Source of the DNA: Mesorhizobium sp. NZP2298
GTDB taxonomy: Bacteria > Pseudomonadota > Alphaproteobacteria > Rhizobiales > Rhizobiaceae
Assembly (NCBI RefSeq): GCF_013170825.1
Contig: NZ_CP033365.1
Location: 5,654,001 to 5,718,000, forward strand
DNA: 64,000 bases
Direction: 5' to 3'
The notes below the pieces were generated by a model. The model was given only the letters and a program-made list of their open reading frames with translations. It was not told the DNA's origin and ran no database searches. This document shows positions 54,774-63,865 of this stretch, piece after piece (within the stretch, counting starts at the first letter, position 1; each line of letters opens with the position of its first letter). The position numbers and the translations under genes were made by a program.

Positions 54774-55756
54774 TCGCCCGCGACCGCAACTGGCTGCTGG
54801 TCTTCGCTGTCTGCGCAGCACTCGCCGTCATCTATCCGATGTTTGCCGATGGCTACCAGCTGACCGTCATCCGCGACGCGCTGATCTTCGGCCTGTTTGC
54901 CGCGAGCCTCGATTTCTTCTGGGGCCGTACCGGCATATTGTGTTTCGGTCACGCCGCCTTTTTCGGCATCGGCGGCTACATCATGGCGCTGATCACGCTC
55001 AACGACGCGATCCCCTTCGGCAGCCTGCTCGGCATCCTGGGCGCGGTGGCCGGGGCTGCCTTCGTCGCCGCCATCATCGGCTACTTCCTGTTCTTCGGCG
55101 GTATCCGCGGCAGCTACTTCACCATCGTCACGCTGGCCATGGGCGTGATCTGCCAGCAGGCCGCGGTCTCCTGGAGTTCTGTCACCGGCGGCGACAGCGG
55201 CCTGATCGGCATCCCGCCGATCGAATTCGACATTGGCGAACTACATGTCGATCTCAGCCAGGACCTGCCTTCCTACATCTTCGTTGCGTCCATCGTCGCG
55301 GTGGTCGTGCTGGCGCTGTGGTCGATCAGCAGGGGCCGCTGGGGCACGGTGCTGACCGCCATCCAGGACAATGAAGTCCGGGCGGCGGCGCTCGGACACA
55401 ACGCACCCTTGCGGCTGCTGGTCACCTTCGTCTTGTCCGCGGCAATCGCCGGGCTTGCCGGCGCGCTTTATGTCTGCATGGCCGGGCTGGTGGCGCCCGA
55501 TCTTTCGGGACTGCTGCTGTCGACCGAGGTCATCGTCTGGGTGGCGGTGGGCGGGCGCGGCACGCTGCTCGGCCCGGTGCTGGGCGCCATCGCCATCCAG
55601 CGTGCGCAGCAGACAATCAGCAGCTTCAATCCGAGCCTGTGGCCGTTGCTGCTCGGCTGCGTCTTCGTCATCATCGTCTTCGTGCTGCCGGACGGCATCC
55701 TGTCGATCTACGCGCGGCTGAAGAGCCTGTTCAAAGGCAGGAGGCAGGCGCAATGA
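54770..55756 (+). CDS. LivM-type ABC transporter permease
   Basis: 328 residues with FAASLDFFWGRTGILCFGHA, GGIRGSYFTIVTLAMG and the ATPase-contact loop AIQDNEVRAAALGHN. An EFDIGELHVDLSQDLPS periplasmic loop lies in the middle. ATGA overlaps on both sides. Confidence 0.93.
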   Translation: MIARDRNWLLVFAVCAALAVIYPMFADGYQLTVIRDALIFGLFAASLDFFWGRTGILCFGHAAFFGIGGYIMALITLNDAIPFGSLLGILGAVAGAAFVAAIIGYFLFFGGIRGSYFTIVTLAMGVICQQAAVSWSSVTGGDSGLIGIPPIEFDIGELHVDLSQDLPSYIFVASIVAVVVLALWSISRGRWGTVLTAIQDNEVRAAALGHNAPLRLLVTFVLSAAIAGLAGALYVCMAGLVAPDLSGLLLSTEVIVWVAVGGRGTLLGPVLGAIAIQRAQQTISSFNPSLWPLLLGCVFVIIVFVLPDGILSIYARLKSLFKGRRQAQ

Positions 55757-56457
55757 GCGACGTGCTGCTCCAGGCCGAGAATGTCGGCATCCGCTTCGGC
55801 GGACTGCAAGCGCTGGAAGACTTGAACCTGACGGTGCGCGACAAGGAACTCTGCTGCATCATTGGGCCGAACGGCGCCGGCAAGAGCACTTTCCTCAACG
55901 TGCTGACCGGCACGCTTCGGCCGACCAGCGGCAGCGTGCGCTTCCTCGGCCACGACATTGCCGGCCTGCCGCTGCATCGCATCGCCCGGCTCGGGATCGC
56001 GCGAAAATTCCAGATCCCGTCGGTTTTTCCGAGCCTCTCGGTCGAAGACAATCTGAAGGTGGCACGTTGGGGTGCGCCCTCGCCGGTCCGACCGGTCGGC
56101 GAATTGCTGGAACTGGTGGCACTCACCAACCGAGCCGCCACCCTGGCCGGCGAACTGGCGCATGGCCAGAAGCAATGGCTGGAGATCGGCATGGCGCTGG
56201 CGATCGAACCACGGCTGCTGCTGCTCGACGAGCCGACGGCTGGAATGACACCACAGGAAACGATGGCGACCGCGCAGATGCTGCTGCGGCTCAAGGGCGA
56301 GTTCTCGATTGTCGCCGTCGAGCACGACATCCGATTCGTGCGGGCGCTGAACTGCGAAACGCTGGTGCTGCACCAGGGGCGCCGGCTGCGCAGCGGTCCC
56401 TTCCACGACATCGAGGCCGACGAAATGGTCCGCGACGTCTATCTGGGGAGGCGCTGA
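55753..56457 (+). CDS. LivG/UrtD-type ABC transporter ATP-binding protein
   Basis: 234 residues. Walker [30 protein letters not shown], a degenerate signature LAHGQKQWLEIGMAL (AHGQ, as in urea-type UrtD proteins), Walker B LLLLDEPTAGMTPQE and VEHDIRFVR are present. It is a short, single-domain ATPase. The stop is 2 bases from the LivF start. Confidence 0.92.
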   Translation: MSDVLLQAENVGIRFGGLQALEDLNLTVRDKELCCIIGPNGAGKSTFLNVLTGTLRPTSGSVRFLGHDIAGLPLHRIARLGIARKFQIPSVFPSLSVEDNLKVARWGAPSPVRPVGELLELVALTNRAATLAGELAHGQKQWLEIGMALAIEPRLLLLDEPTAGMTPQETMATAQMLLRLKGEFSIVAVEHDIRFVRALNCETLVLHQGRRLRSGPFHDIEADEMVRDVYLGRR

Positions 56458-56459
56458 CC

Positions 56460-57161
56460 ATGTTGCGGACATTTGCCGTTTCGGCCGGCTACGGCCTGCT
56501 CCCGGTGCTGAACGGCATCGACCTCGGCGTGGCGCCGGGCGAGGTCGTCGGCCTGCTCGGCCGCAACGGGGCCGGCAAGACGACGCTGCTGCGCGTCATC
56601 GCCGGCGCTTTGAGGGCCAGCGGCGGCGCCGTGGTTCTCGGCGACCAGGATCTCACCAATGCAGCGGCCTTTCGCCGTGCGCGGGCGGGCATCGCGCATG
56701 TGCCGCAAGGCCGAGGCATCTTCAACCAACTCACCGTGCGGCAGAACCTGGAAGTCGGCACGCGTGCCGCCCGTGATCGCGGCGACGGCGGCATCCCGGC
56801 CGACATCTTCGGCTATTTTCCGATCTTGCGCGAGCGCGAGGCACAGATCGCGGGCACGCTCTCGGGCGGCCAGCAGCAGATGCTGGCGATCGGCCGCGCG
56901 CTCTGCGGCCTGCCGTCGGTGCTGCTGCTCGACGAACCCTCGGAAGGCATCCAGCCGAACATCGTGCAGTCGATCGCCGAACTGGTGCCGCGGATCGCCC
57001 GCGAGCGCGGCATCGCGATCGTTCTGGTCGAGCAGAATCTCGATCTCGTTCTCAAGGCGGCGGACCGCTGCCTGGTGATGGAGAAGGGCAGGATCGTGCA
57101 TGAAGGCACGCCGGAGGCGTTCGCCGACGAGAGCCTGCTGAAGGATTTGTTGGCCCTATGA
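56460..57161 (+). CDS. LivF/UrtE-type ABC transporter ATP-binding protein
   Basis: 233 residues. Walker A LGRNGAGKTT, VPQGRGIFNQLTVRQNLEVG, signature LSGGQQQMLAIGRAL, Walker B VLLLDEPSEGIQPNIV and LVEQNLDLV are present. SEGIQPNI is typical of UrtE, again pointing to the urea/amide branch of this transporter class. The binding-protein gene follows after 81 bases. Confidence 0.92.
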   Translation: MLRTFAVSAGYGLLPVLNGIDLGVAPGEVVGLLGRNGAGKTTLLRVIAGALRASGGAVVLGDQDLTNAAAFRRARAGIAHVPQGRGIFNQLTVRQNLEVGTRAARDRGDGGIPADIFGYFPILREREAQIAGTLSGGQQQMLAIGRALCGLPSVLLLDEPSEGIQPNIVQSIAELVPRIARERGIAIVLVEQNLDLVLKAADRCLVMEKGRIVHEGTPEAFADESLLKDLLAL

Positions 57162-57242
57162 GGCGCGGCTGAAGCGCGCCTGGGACCTGTTGGCTTTGCA
57201 AGGCGTGCATGGGGCGCGCCTGGACTGGAAGGGAACACAAGA

Positions 57243-58412
57243 ATGATAAGCAGAAGAACGATCCTGAAATCCGGCGGCGCTGCCGCCGCCTTCGCCATGG
57301 TCGGCGCGCCATCGATCCTGCGCGCCGCCGACACCGTCAAGGTCGGGCTGTCGATCCCGATCACCGGCCTGCAGGCAATCCTCGGCGAGACGCTGCTCAA
57401 TTGCTACAAGCTCGCCGCCGCCGAACTCAACGCCGCCAACGGCATCGGCGGCCGCCAGGTCGAACTGTTCATCGAGGACAACCAGACCACCACCAAGGGC
57501 GCCATCGACAAGGCACGCAAGCTCCTCAATGAGGACAAGGTCGACGTCATCATGGGCACGATCATCTCGCCCGAGCGCAGTGCGACGCTGTCGGTGACGT
57601 CGAAGGCCAAGAAGCTGTTCTTCTACCCGACCAATTTCGAGGGCGGCGAGTGCAACCGCTACTTCGTCGCGACCGGCCCGATCCCGATGCAGCAGGTCGA
57701 CCCGATGATGCCGTGGGTAGCCGAGAACCTCGGCAAGACCATCTACATCATGGCCTCGGACTATGCCTGGCCGCAGAAGATGACCGAGGCGATCACGGCT
57801 GCCTACGAGAAGGCCGGCGGCAAGATCATCGGCGCCGACTACTATCCGTTCGGCACCACGGATTTCGGCCCGGCCTTCCAGAAGATCAAGTCGCTGAAGC
57901 CCGATGTCGTCTGGTCGATGGTGGTCGGCAACGACGCTGTCACCCAGCTCAAGCAGTATCGCAGCTTCGACATCAAGCAGCCGCTGATCGCGCCGCTCGA
58001 TGAGGTCTTCAACAAGGACGCGCTGCCGCCCGGCGTCGCCGCCGGCACCTACGCGCCGCAGCCGTACTGGATGGCGCTCGACAATCCGGTCAACAAGAAG
58101 TTCATATCGAGCTTCCGCGAAAAATTCGGCCAGGAAAAGATGGTCAACGGCATCGGCGAGGCCGGCTATAACGGCCTGCATCTCTATGCGCTGGCCGCCG
58201 AGAAGGCCGGATCGCTGAAGGACGACGATGTGCTCAAGGCGCTGCCGACGATCGAGTTCGACGCGCCGCAAGGCAAGATCCGCGTCGATGCCTCCAACAA
58301 CCACACGCTCTGCCATTCCTATGTCGGCAAGGCGGCGGCCGACGGCATCAGCTACGAGATCGTCAAGGATTTCGGCACCATCGCGCCGGTCACGCCCTAC
58401 TGCAAGGTGTAG
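57243..58412 (+). CDS. urea/amide-type ABC transporter substrate-binding protein
   Basis: 389 residues with a twin-arginine signal (SRRTILKSGGAAAAFAMVGA) cleaved near ILRAA. The fold is of the UrtA/AmiC/FmdD type: VGLSIPITGLQAILGE, PTNFEGGECNRYFVATGPIP and IMASDYAWPQKMTEAI. It completes the HDAC-LivHMGF operon. Given the deacetylase at the head of the operon, the ligand may be an acylated amine or small amide (inference). Confidence 0.9.
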   Translation: MISRRTILKSGGAAAAFAMVGAPSILRAADTVKVGLSIPITGLQAILGETLLNCYKLAAAELNAANGIGGRQVELFIEDNQTTTKGAIDKARKLLNEDKVDVIMGTIISPERSATLSVTSKAKKLFFYPTNFEGGECNRYFVATGPIPMQQVDPMMPWVAENLGKTIYIMASDYAWPQKMTEAITAAYEKAGGKIIGADYYPFGTTDFGPAFQKIKSLKPDVVWSMVVGNDAVTQLKQYRSFDIKQPLIAPLDEVFNKDALPPGVAAGTYAPQPYWMALDNPVNKKFISSFREKFGQEKMVNGIGEAGYNGLHLYALAAEKAGSLKDDDVLKALPTIEFDAPQGKIRVDASNNHTLCHSYVGKAAADGISYEIVKDFGTIAPVTPYCKV

Positions 58413-58431
58413 GCCCTCGCACCCAACCAAT

Positions 58432-58461
58432 CCTGACGGCGGCGTTGCCGCCGCCGTCAGG
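58432..58461. terminator. bidirectional hairpin terminator
   Basis: A perfect 12-base-pair stem, CCTGACGGCGGC with GCCGCCGTCAGG, and a 6-base loop, 20 bases past the stop of the binding-protein gene. Its right arm contains the stop codon of the convergent TPP enzyme gene (58457-58459). It can end transcription from both sides. T tracts are absent. Confidence 0.6.
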
Positions 58462-60103
58462 GCTTCTGTGGCGCCGGCAGCCGCTCGCGCAGTTCGTCGA
58501 CAAGCACCCTGGTATTTTCGGAATAGTCGATGGGCACGACGACGAGATGCACGCCACCGCCGGCAAAGGCCTGCTCCAGCGCCGGCCGCAATTGGGCGAT
58601 CTCGCCGACCCTGGTTCCCCTGGCGCCATAGGCCTCGGCGTATTTGACGAAATCAGGGTTGCCGAAGGTCATGCCGAAATCCGGGAACTCGTCGACCGCC
58701 TGCTTCCAGCGGATCATGCCATAGGCATGGTCTTCGAGCAGCAGGACGACAAGGTTTAGCTTGAGCCGGACGGCGGTCTCCAGTTCCTGGCTGTTCATCA
58801 TGAAGCCACCGTCGCCGCAAATGGCCATGACGCGGCGTTGGGGATAGAGCAGTGCCGCCATCATCGCCGACGGCAAGCCGGCGCCCATGGTGGCCAGCGC
58901 ATTGTCGAGCAGCAGCGTGTTTGCCATGCGCGTGCGGTAATTGCGCGCGAACCAGATCTTGTACATGCCGTTGTCGAGAGCGAGGATCCCGTCCGCCGGC
59001 ATCACGGCGCGCACGTCATGCACGATGCGTTGCGGCGTGAAGCGGTCCTCGGTGGCGCGCGCGGCGATGCGGCTCAAAATGCCTTCACGCAGCGGCAGCA
59101 AGGCCTGTGCATTGGGGATCTTGCCTTCGACGCGGTCGGCCAGCAGCGCCAGAGAGGGGCCAAGGTCGCCGACGATCTCGGCCTGCGGGAAATAGACCTG
59201 CTCGACATCGGCTGAGTGATAGCCGACATGGATCACCTTCGGGCCGTTGGTGCCCATGATGAAGGGCGGTTTCTCGACCGTATCGTGGCCGATGGTGATG
59301 ATCAGATCGGCCTGTTCTATGGCCTCGTGCACGTAGTCGCGCTCCGAGAGCGCCGCCGTCCCCATATAGAGTTCGGTGCCGCCAGGCACGGTCCCCTTGC
59401 CCATCTGTGTGGTGAAATAGGGTATCTGTGTGCGCAGCACGAACTGAGCGATATCCGGGGTCACGCGCGGGCGCGACGCCGCCGCGCCGAACATCAACAG
59501 CGGACGCTTCGCCTCCATGATCATCCGGGCAGCCCGATGCAGCGCGTCCGCGCCGGCAATGGGCAGGTCGACCGGATGCGTCGGCACCAGCGCGACCGGA
59601 TCGCACTGGGCCGCCGCTATGTCTTCCGGCAATTCCAGATGCACCGGACCTGGACGCTCCTCCTGCGCGACTCGGAAGGCCTCACGCACCAGCGAGGGGA
59701 TCATCTTGGGCGAGACGATCTGGCGCGACAGCTTGGTCAGCGGCTTCATCGCAGCGACGATATCGACGATCTGGAAGCGCGCCTGCCGCGATGACAGGAT
59801 GCCCTTCTGGCCGGTAATCATGATCATCGGCATCGCGCCGAGCAGCGCATAGGCCGCGCCGGTCGTCAGATTGAGCGCGCCCGGGCCAAGCGTGGTGATG
59901 CACACGCCCGGCTTGCCCGTGAGTCTGCCGTAGGTAGCGGCCATGAAGGCCGCCGCCTGCTCGTGGCGGGTCAGGATCAACTGGATCGACGAGCGGCGGA
60001 TGGATTCGACGATATCCAGGTTCTCCTCGCCCGGAATGCCGAAAATCCGCTCGACCCCTTCGTTTTCGAGGGCCGCCACGAACAGATCCGAACCCTTTGT
60101 CAT
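58457..60103 (-). CDS. acetolactate synthase-like TPP-dependent enzyme
   Basis: 548 residues from the ATG at 60103, with GGAG upstream. The three TPP-enzyme domains are recognisable: the N-terminal pyrimidine-binding domain with FGIPGEENLDIVESI and the catalytic glutamate in TRHEQAAAFMAATYGRLTG; the central domain; and the C-terminal diphosphate motif AICGDGGFMMNSQELETAV running to LEDHAYGMIRWKQ. No IlvH regulatory subunit is adjacent, so it is probably a catabolic or orphan acetolactate synthase/oxo-acid decarboxylase. It converges on the Liv operon and shares its terminator. Confidence 0.87.
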   Translation of the reverse strand: MTKGSDLFVAALENEGVERIFGIPGEENLDIVESIRRSSIQLILTRHEQAAAFMAATYGRLTGKPGVCITTLGPGALNLTTGAAYALLGAMPMIMITGQKGILSSRQARFQIVDIVAAMKPLTKLSRQIVSPKMIPSLVREAFRVAQEERPGPVHLELPEDIAAAQCDPVALVPTHPVDLPIAGADALHRAARMIMEAKRPLLMFGAAASRPRVTPDIAQFVLRTQIPYFTTQMGKGTVPGGTELYMGTAALSERDYVHEAIEQADLIITIGHDTVEKPPFIMGTNGPKVIHVGYHSADVEQVYFPQAEIVGDLGPSLALLADRVEGKIPNAQALLPLREGILSRIAARATEDRFTPQRIVHDVRAVMPADGILALDNGMYKIWFARNYRTRMANTLLLDNALATMGAGLPSAMMAALLYPQRRVMAICGDGGFMMNSQELETAVRLKLNLVVLLLEDHAYGMIRWKQAVDEFPDFGMTFGNPDFVKYAEAYGARGTRVGEIAQLRPALEQAFAGGGVHLVVVPIDYSENTRVLVDELRERLPAPQKP

Positions 60104-60227
60104 GAACCGTCTCTCCTGCAATGCGCACATTCCGTTAGCCACCTTCATATGGCACCGGAACGCGACGCCTCAAAGACCTGAAGCGTTCACTCATTTTGCA
60201 GAAGAGACCGAATCCGCGTCTTGCGGG

Positions 60228-61562
60228 TCAAAGGCGCGTTGAGCAGGCCGCCTTGGGCGATGCAAAGAGCTGCGCCGGCGCGGACCATTGGCTGGCCGGT
60301 GCGCCGCGCGTGCCGGTGATCAGCGAGCGCAGTTCCGACAGATAGGTCTGCACGAAGAAGGAGGTCTGGCTTTCCAGCGGCGTATAGGGGCCCGGCCGGT
60401 AGGCGCGCGACAGGATGCCGTCGGCATTGTCCTCGGTGATCTTCTTGTCCTGCACCGTGGTCACGTCCCACATCCAGCTGATGGCGTCGGCATCGACGTC
60501 CCGATCGGCGTCCTTGTCGACGAGCCAGGTCAGGATGACGTCCGTCTCCATGGCGCTGCGCGGTATCATCTGGAACAGGGTGACATAGTCGTTGGCAGCA
60601 CTGGCGAAGGACAGCCGTCCGAGGCGGAAGCCGCTTTCGCCGCCATCATAGGCACTGCGGCCGCCCATCAGGCACGAGACCCCCTCGCCCGTATTGGACA
60701 AGGTGTTGCGGCCCGAGCCGATCGGCTTGCGGTGCATGGCGAACGGCATGGTGTCGAGGTCGCCCGGCTGCCATGCGCCCTTGTGGAATTCGGCATCGCC
60801 GATGGCGCTGTGCCAAGCCTCGATTTCATTCTGCCACTCGACCGCCTTGTCGGCGTCGCGGGTCGCGGTGACTTTGACATGGCCGTTGACGCGGTAATAT
60901 TCGGGATGCGCCGGCCGGCAATGGTAGCATTCGAGGAAGTTCTCGAGCACCAGCTTCCAGTTCGCCTTGGTCAGGTAGTTCTTGCGGGCGACAATGCGCG
61001 CCCGGTCGAGGCCGTTTTCGCGCAACCCATCCGTCAGCCCCGCCGCGACAGGCTCGATGTCGGGCAAGGAATTGGCGTCCAGGCCACAGAACACCAGGCC
61101 GCCGAAACTTTTCGAGGGCACGCGATGCAGCCCGAGCGCCTCCGGGTCCACGCTTGGCGGAAGATCCTGCCGCGACTGCAGTTCGCCGGTCAGCCTGAAC
61201 GACCAGGCGTGATAGGGACAGACCAGAAGCTTGCCGCGGCCATCCTTGGTGCAGAGCCGCGAGCCACGATGGGTGCAGACGTTGTAATAGGCCGCGATGT
61301 CCTCCTCGCCGTCACCGAAGCGCACGACGATGATCTCCTCGTCGAAGAGCTGACGCACGATGTAGCGCCCTTTCTCGGGCACTTCGCTGGCGTGGGCGAC
61401 AAGCACCCATTGGCGCGGGAACCACAGATCCCGCTCCAGCGCGAAGATATCCGGATCTGTATAGAAAGCCTGTTCCAGGGACCAGTCCTGACGCTGCCGG
61501 TCAATCAGGCGGACAATCTCGTTTTGATCTATGGGCTGGCTGTTCGGTGTGTTGGCCTGCAC
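60228..61562 (-). CDS. GbcA-like Rieske non-heme iron oxygenase, alpha subunit
   Basis: 444 residues from a GTG at 61562, with AGAAAGG eight bases upstream; no ATG lies near the conserved N-terminus. The Rieske cluster ligands are C96/H98 (VCTHRGSRLC) and C115/H118 (VCPYHAW). The mononuclear iron histidines are H214 and H219 in ENFLECYHCRPAHPEY, and later aspartates include candidates for the third ligand. It resembles glycine betaine, carnitine and stachydrine demethylating oxygenases. The flavin/ferredoxin reductase they need is not in the window. A divergent LysR gene probably regulates it. Confidence 0.88.
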   Translation of the reverse strand: MQANTPNSQPIDQNEIVRLIDRQRQDWSLEQAFYTDPDIFALERDLWFPRQWVLVAHASEVPEKGRYIVRQLFDEEIIVVRFGDGEEDIAAYYNVCTHRGSRLCTKDGRGKLLVCPYHAWSFRLTGELQSRQDLPPSVDPEALGLHRVPSKSFGGLVFCGLDANSLPDIEPVAAGLTDGLRENGLDRARIVARKNYLTKANWKLVLENFLECYHCRPAHPEYYRVNGHVKVTATRDADKAVEWQNEIEAWHSAIGDAEFHKGAWQPGDLDTMPFAMHRKPIGSGRNTLSNTGEGVSCLMGGRSAYDGGESGFRLGRLSFASAANDYVTLFQMIPRSAMETDVILTWLVDKDADRDVDADAISWMWDVTTVQDKKITEDNADGILSRAYRPGPYTPLESQTSFFVQTYLSELRSLITGTRGAPASQWSAPAQLFASPKAACSTRL

Positions 61563-61599
61563 GGCGAACACCTTTCTGCACGCTGGCGTTAGGATGATG

Positions 61600-61625
61600 T
61601 TTCGATAGAGTTTGCGATGCCGAAA
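61600..61625. promoter_or_regulatory. possible LysR binding site
   Basis: TTTCG-N16-CGAAA is a symmetric pair of arms in the 109-base gap between the Rieske gene and the LysR gene. Its spacing is broader than the classic T-N11-A box, so it is only a candidate site for the adjacent regulator. Confidence 0.25.
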
Positions 61626-61671
61626 AGCTTGCCGCAAATACAGAAATGGTAGACCTTCATATCGAAAAGGC

Positions 61672-62589
61672 ATGAAGACAGGACCGGGCCGAATCGTGAA
61701 AACCCTCAAGACGTCACTTCCGCTTCTGAACGCCATGGTCGCCTTCGAGGCGGCCGCGCGGCATGGCGGCCTGACACCCGCCGCGCAGGAACTCAACATC
61801 GCGCAATCCGCGGTCAGCCGCCACGTCGCCAATCTCGAGAGGCAACTTTCGGTCGAACTGTTCACGCGTCAGGGCAACCGCGTCGCCATTACCGGAGCCG
61901 GCATGGCGCTGGCCGAAGCGATCCGCGAAGGGCTAACGACCATCAGGCAAGCGGTGGAGGAGTTGACCGAGCACGACAGCGACACATTCGTGGTCGGCTG
62001 CAGCCATGATCTGGCGCAAGCGTGGCTGATGCCCCGCTTCGGCCTGATCACTTCGCTTGTCGCCGATGGCCGCGTGCTGCTGCAGACATCCAACGACTAC
62101 AGGGATTTCGACCAGCCTGAAGTGGCACTGTCGATCCGCTTCGGCGAACCCGAACAATGGCCTGATCTTGTTGCGGAAAAGCTGTTCGACGGAGAATGGT
62201 ATCCTGTCTGCGCGCCCGCTTTCCTGGCCCGGCATCCGGCGCTTGCGACGGAAGAGCCGGAGACTTTCCTTGACGTGCCGCTGCTGCATCAGGCGACGCC
62301 GCCCAGGGCGATCGACAGCTGGCAATCGTGGATCGGAACCGACCGCAAGCTCGAAGGGCCCAGGTTCACGAGCTATATGTCGATGATACACGAGACCATC
62401 GCCGGGCGCGGCGCGGCACTGGCCTGGGCCGGCTTCGCCGACGAGCAGCTTCGCCGCGGCCAACTCATCCGTTTGACCAAGGCCTCGCGTCGCCACGCCG
62501 GCTCCTTCCACATCGTGATGCGGAAGAATGCCGGTCCGCTGGTCAGGTCGGTGGCGCAGGCGCTGCTTGGCAGCGTCGGCACCACCTGA
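61672..62589 (+). CDS. LysR family regulator (GcvA-like)
   Basis: 305 residues from the ATG at 61672; a GTG ten codons on is possible. N-terminal HTH LPLLNAMVAFEAAARHGGLT and NIAQSAVSRHVANLERQL, then an LTTR effector domain with SNDYRDFDQPEVALSIRFG typical of GcvA-type regulators. It is divergent from the Rieske gene and convergent with the FAD oxidoreductase (4-base gap). It probably senses the quaternary-amine substrate or a product. Confidence 0.9.
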   Translation: MKTGPGRIVKTLKTSLPLLNAMVAFEAAARHGGLTPAAQELNIAQSAVSRHVANLERQLSVELFTRQGNRVAITGAGMALAEAIREGLTTIRQAVEELTEHDSDTFVVGCSHDLAQAWLMPRFGLITSLVADGRVLLQTSNDYRDFDQPEVALSIRFGEPEQWPDLVAEKLFDGEWYPVCAPAFLARHPALATEEPETFLDVPLLHQATPPRAIDSWQSWIGTDRKLEGPRFTSYMSMIHETIAGRGAALAWAGFADEQLRRGQLIRLTKASRRHAGSFHIVMRKNAGPLVRSVAQALLGSVGTT

Positions 62590-62593
62590 GGGA

Positions 62594-63865
62594 TCAGGCT
62601 TCGCGGCCAAACCTTGAGGCGTCGTGGCGCGCGCCCCAGGCCGGCATGGCGGCCTCGACCTCGGCTTCCGACTTGAAGGCATCGGAGGCGTAACGGTCGA
62701 CACGGAAGCGTCCGGGCGACACGAACGGGGTCTGGCCGAGGGCGAGTTCGCAGGCGAGCCGGCCAAGGCCCGGGCCATGGGTGACGCCGCTCTCATTGTC
62801 GCCGCCGGCGATCACGACATTGTCGCTGCCGGGGACCTTGCCGACCACGAGGCTGTTGTCGGGTGTGTAGCACGGCACGCCTTGCGCCCAACTCGCGATC
62901 TTCGAACCGCGCAGCGGCGGGAAGATCGTCTGCAATTCCGCAAGCTCTTGTTCGGACGTCGCCTGCATCAGTTCCAGATTGTGCGGCTGACCGGGTTCGA
63001 TGTCGCTGTCGGCCGTTTTGTAGAGAGGTTGATAGTGCCGGCCGGTGCCCCACATGACGGCGCCGAATGTTTCGCGCAGCCACAGCCGCAACTCGCGACA
63101 CTGGACTGTCGGGATGGTCGACGGCAACCCCCTGTTGTCTGTGACGATGCGCGTCGCGACGACCCGCAGCAGCGGCAGCTGCCAGCCAAGTCCCGCGATC
63201 ACCTGGTTGTTCCAGGCGCCGGCGGCAACGATCGCGCCATCGGCCTCAATGCTGCCCTGATCGGTTTCGATCGTTACCCGGTCGCCCGCATCCTGGATGG
63301 CGGTGACGCGCGTCCCGTTGCGGAAGACGCCGCCAAGCTCGCCGATCTGGCCGGTGAGCACCTTCATCGCCAGGGTAGTATCCATCTGGATGCCGTGCGG
63401 GTTGTAAGCCGCCGAATGGACGCGCGCCGGATCGACCAGGCCCTGCATCTTCTGGCCGATCTGCACGGCGTTCAGATCCTGCATTTCCGGCGGCGCGTAG
63501 GGAGAGTCCAGCACCGGACGCACGAAGCGCTCGCGTCCATCCTCGGTCAGCGCCATGATCAAGGTGCCGTTCGGCCGGTAGCCGATCTCGACGCCGACCT
63601 CGTGCAGCCGGCGATAGAAATCGAGCCCGTACTGCTGAAGCTGAAAACCCTCCTCGCCGAGCGGGATCATGCCCGCGGACCAGTGGGAGACGAAACCCGC
63701 ACCGGCGCCGGTAGTCGCCGCGCCCGGCTGACCCGCATCGATGATGGTCACCTGGCGCACGCCGGACCGCAGCAGATGCACGGCCGCGCTGCAGCCGATG
63801 ATGCCACCGCCGATCACGGCGATATGTCGGTTGCTGCCTCCGGTGTGGTTGCCGTTTGTGCTCAT
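62594..63865 (-). CDS. FAD-dependent oxidoreductase (sarcosine oxidase/DAO family)
   Basis: 423 residues from the ATG at 63865, with GGGAG upstream. FAD motif HIAVIGGGIIGCSAAVHLLR and AATTGAGAGFVSHWSAGM near the N-terminus; ESGVTHGPGLGRLACELALG at the C-terminus. Members oxidise N-methyl or cyclic secondary amines. Near a GbcA-like oxygenase it could carry out a later demethylation or amine oxidation step. Its start overlaps the stop of an upstream hydrolase gene (ATGA), so the two form an operon. Confidence 0.87.
   Translation of the reverse strand: MSTNGNHTGGSNRHIAVIGGGIIGCSAAVHLLRSGVRQVTIIDAGQPGAATTGAGAGFVSHWSAGMIPLGEEGFQLQQYGLDFYRRLHEVGVEIGYRPNGTLIMALTEDGRERFVRPVLDSPYAPPEMQDLNAVQIGQKMQGLVDPARVHSAAYNPHGIQMDTTLAMKVLTGQIGELGGVFRNGTRVTAIQDAGDRVTIETDQGSIEADGAIVAAGAWNNQVIAGLGWQLPLLRVVATRIVTDNRGLPSTIPTVQCRELRLWLRETFGAVMWGTGRHYQPLYKTADSDIEPGQPHNLELMQATSEQELAELQTIFPPLRGSKIASWAQGVPCYTPDNSLVVGKVPGSDNVVIAGGDNESGVTHGPGLGRLACELALGQTPFVSPGRFRVDRYASDAFKSEAEVEAAMPAWGARHDASRFGREA

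Noticed and set aside
58457..60103. LEDHAYGM in the TPP motif seemed to lack a magnesium-binding asparagine
   Set aside because: Alignment by eye with acetolactate synthases puts an aspartate at the metal position, as in catabolic acetolactate synthases, so the enzyme need not be inactive.
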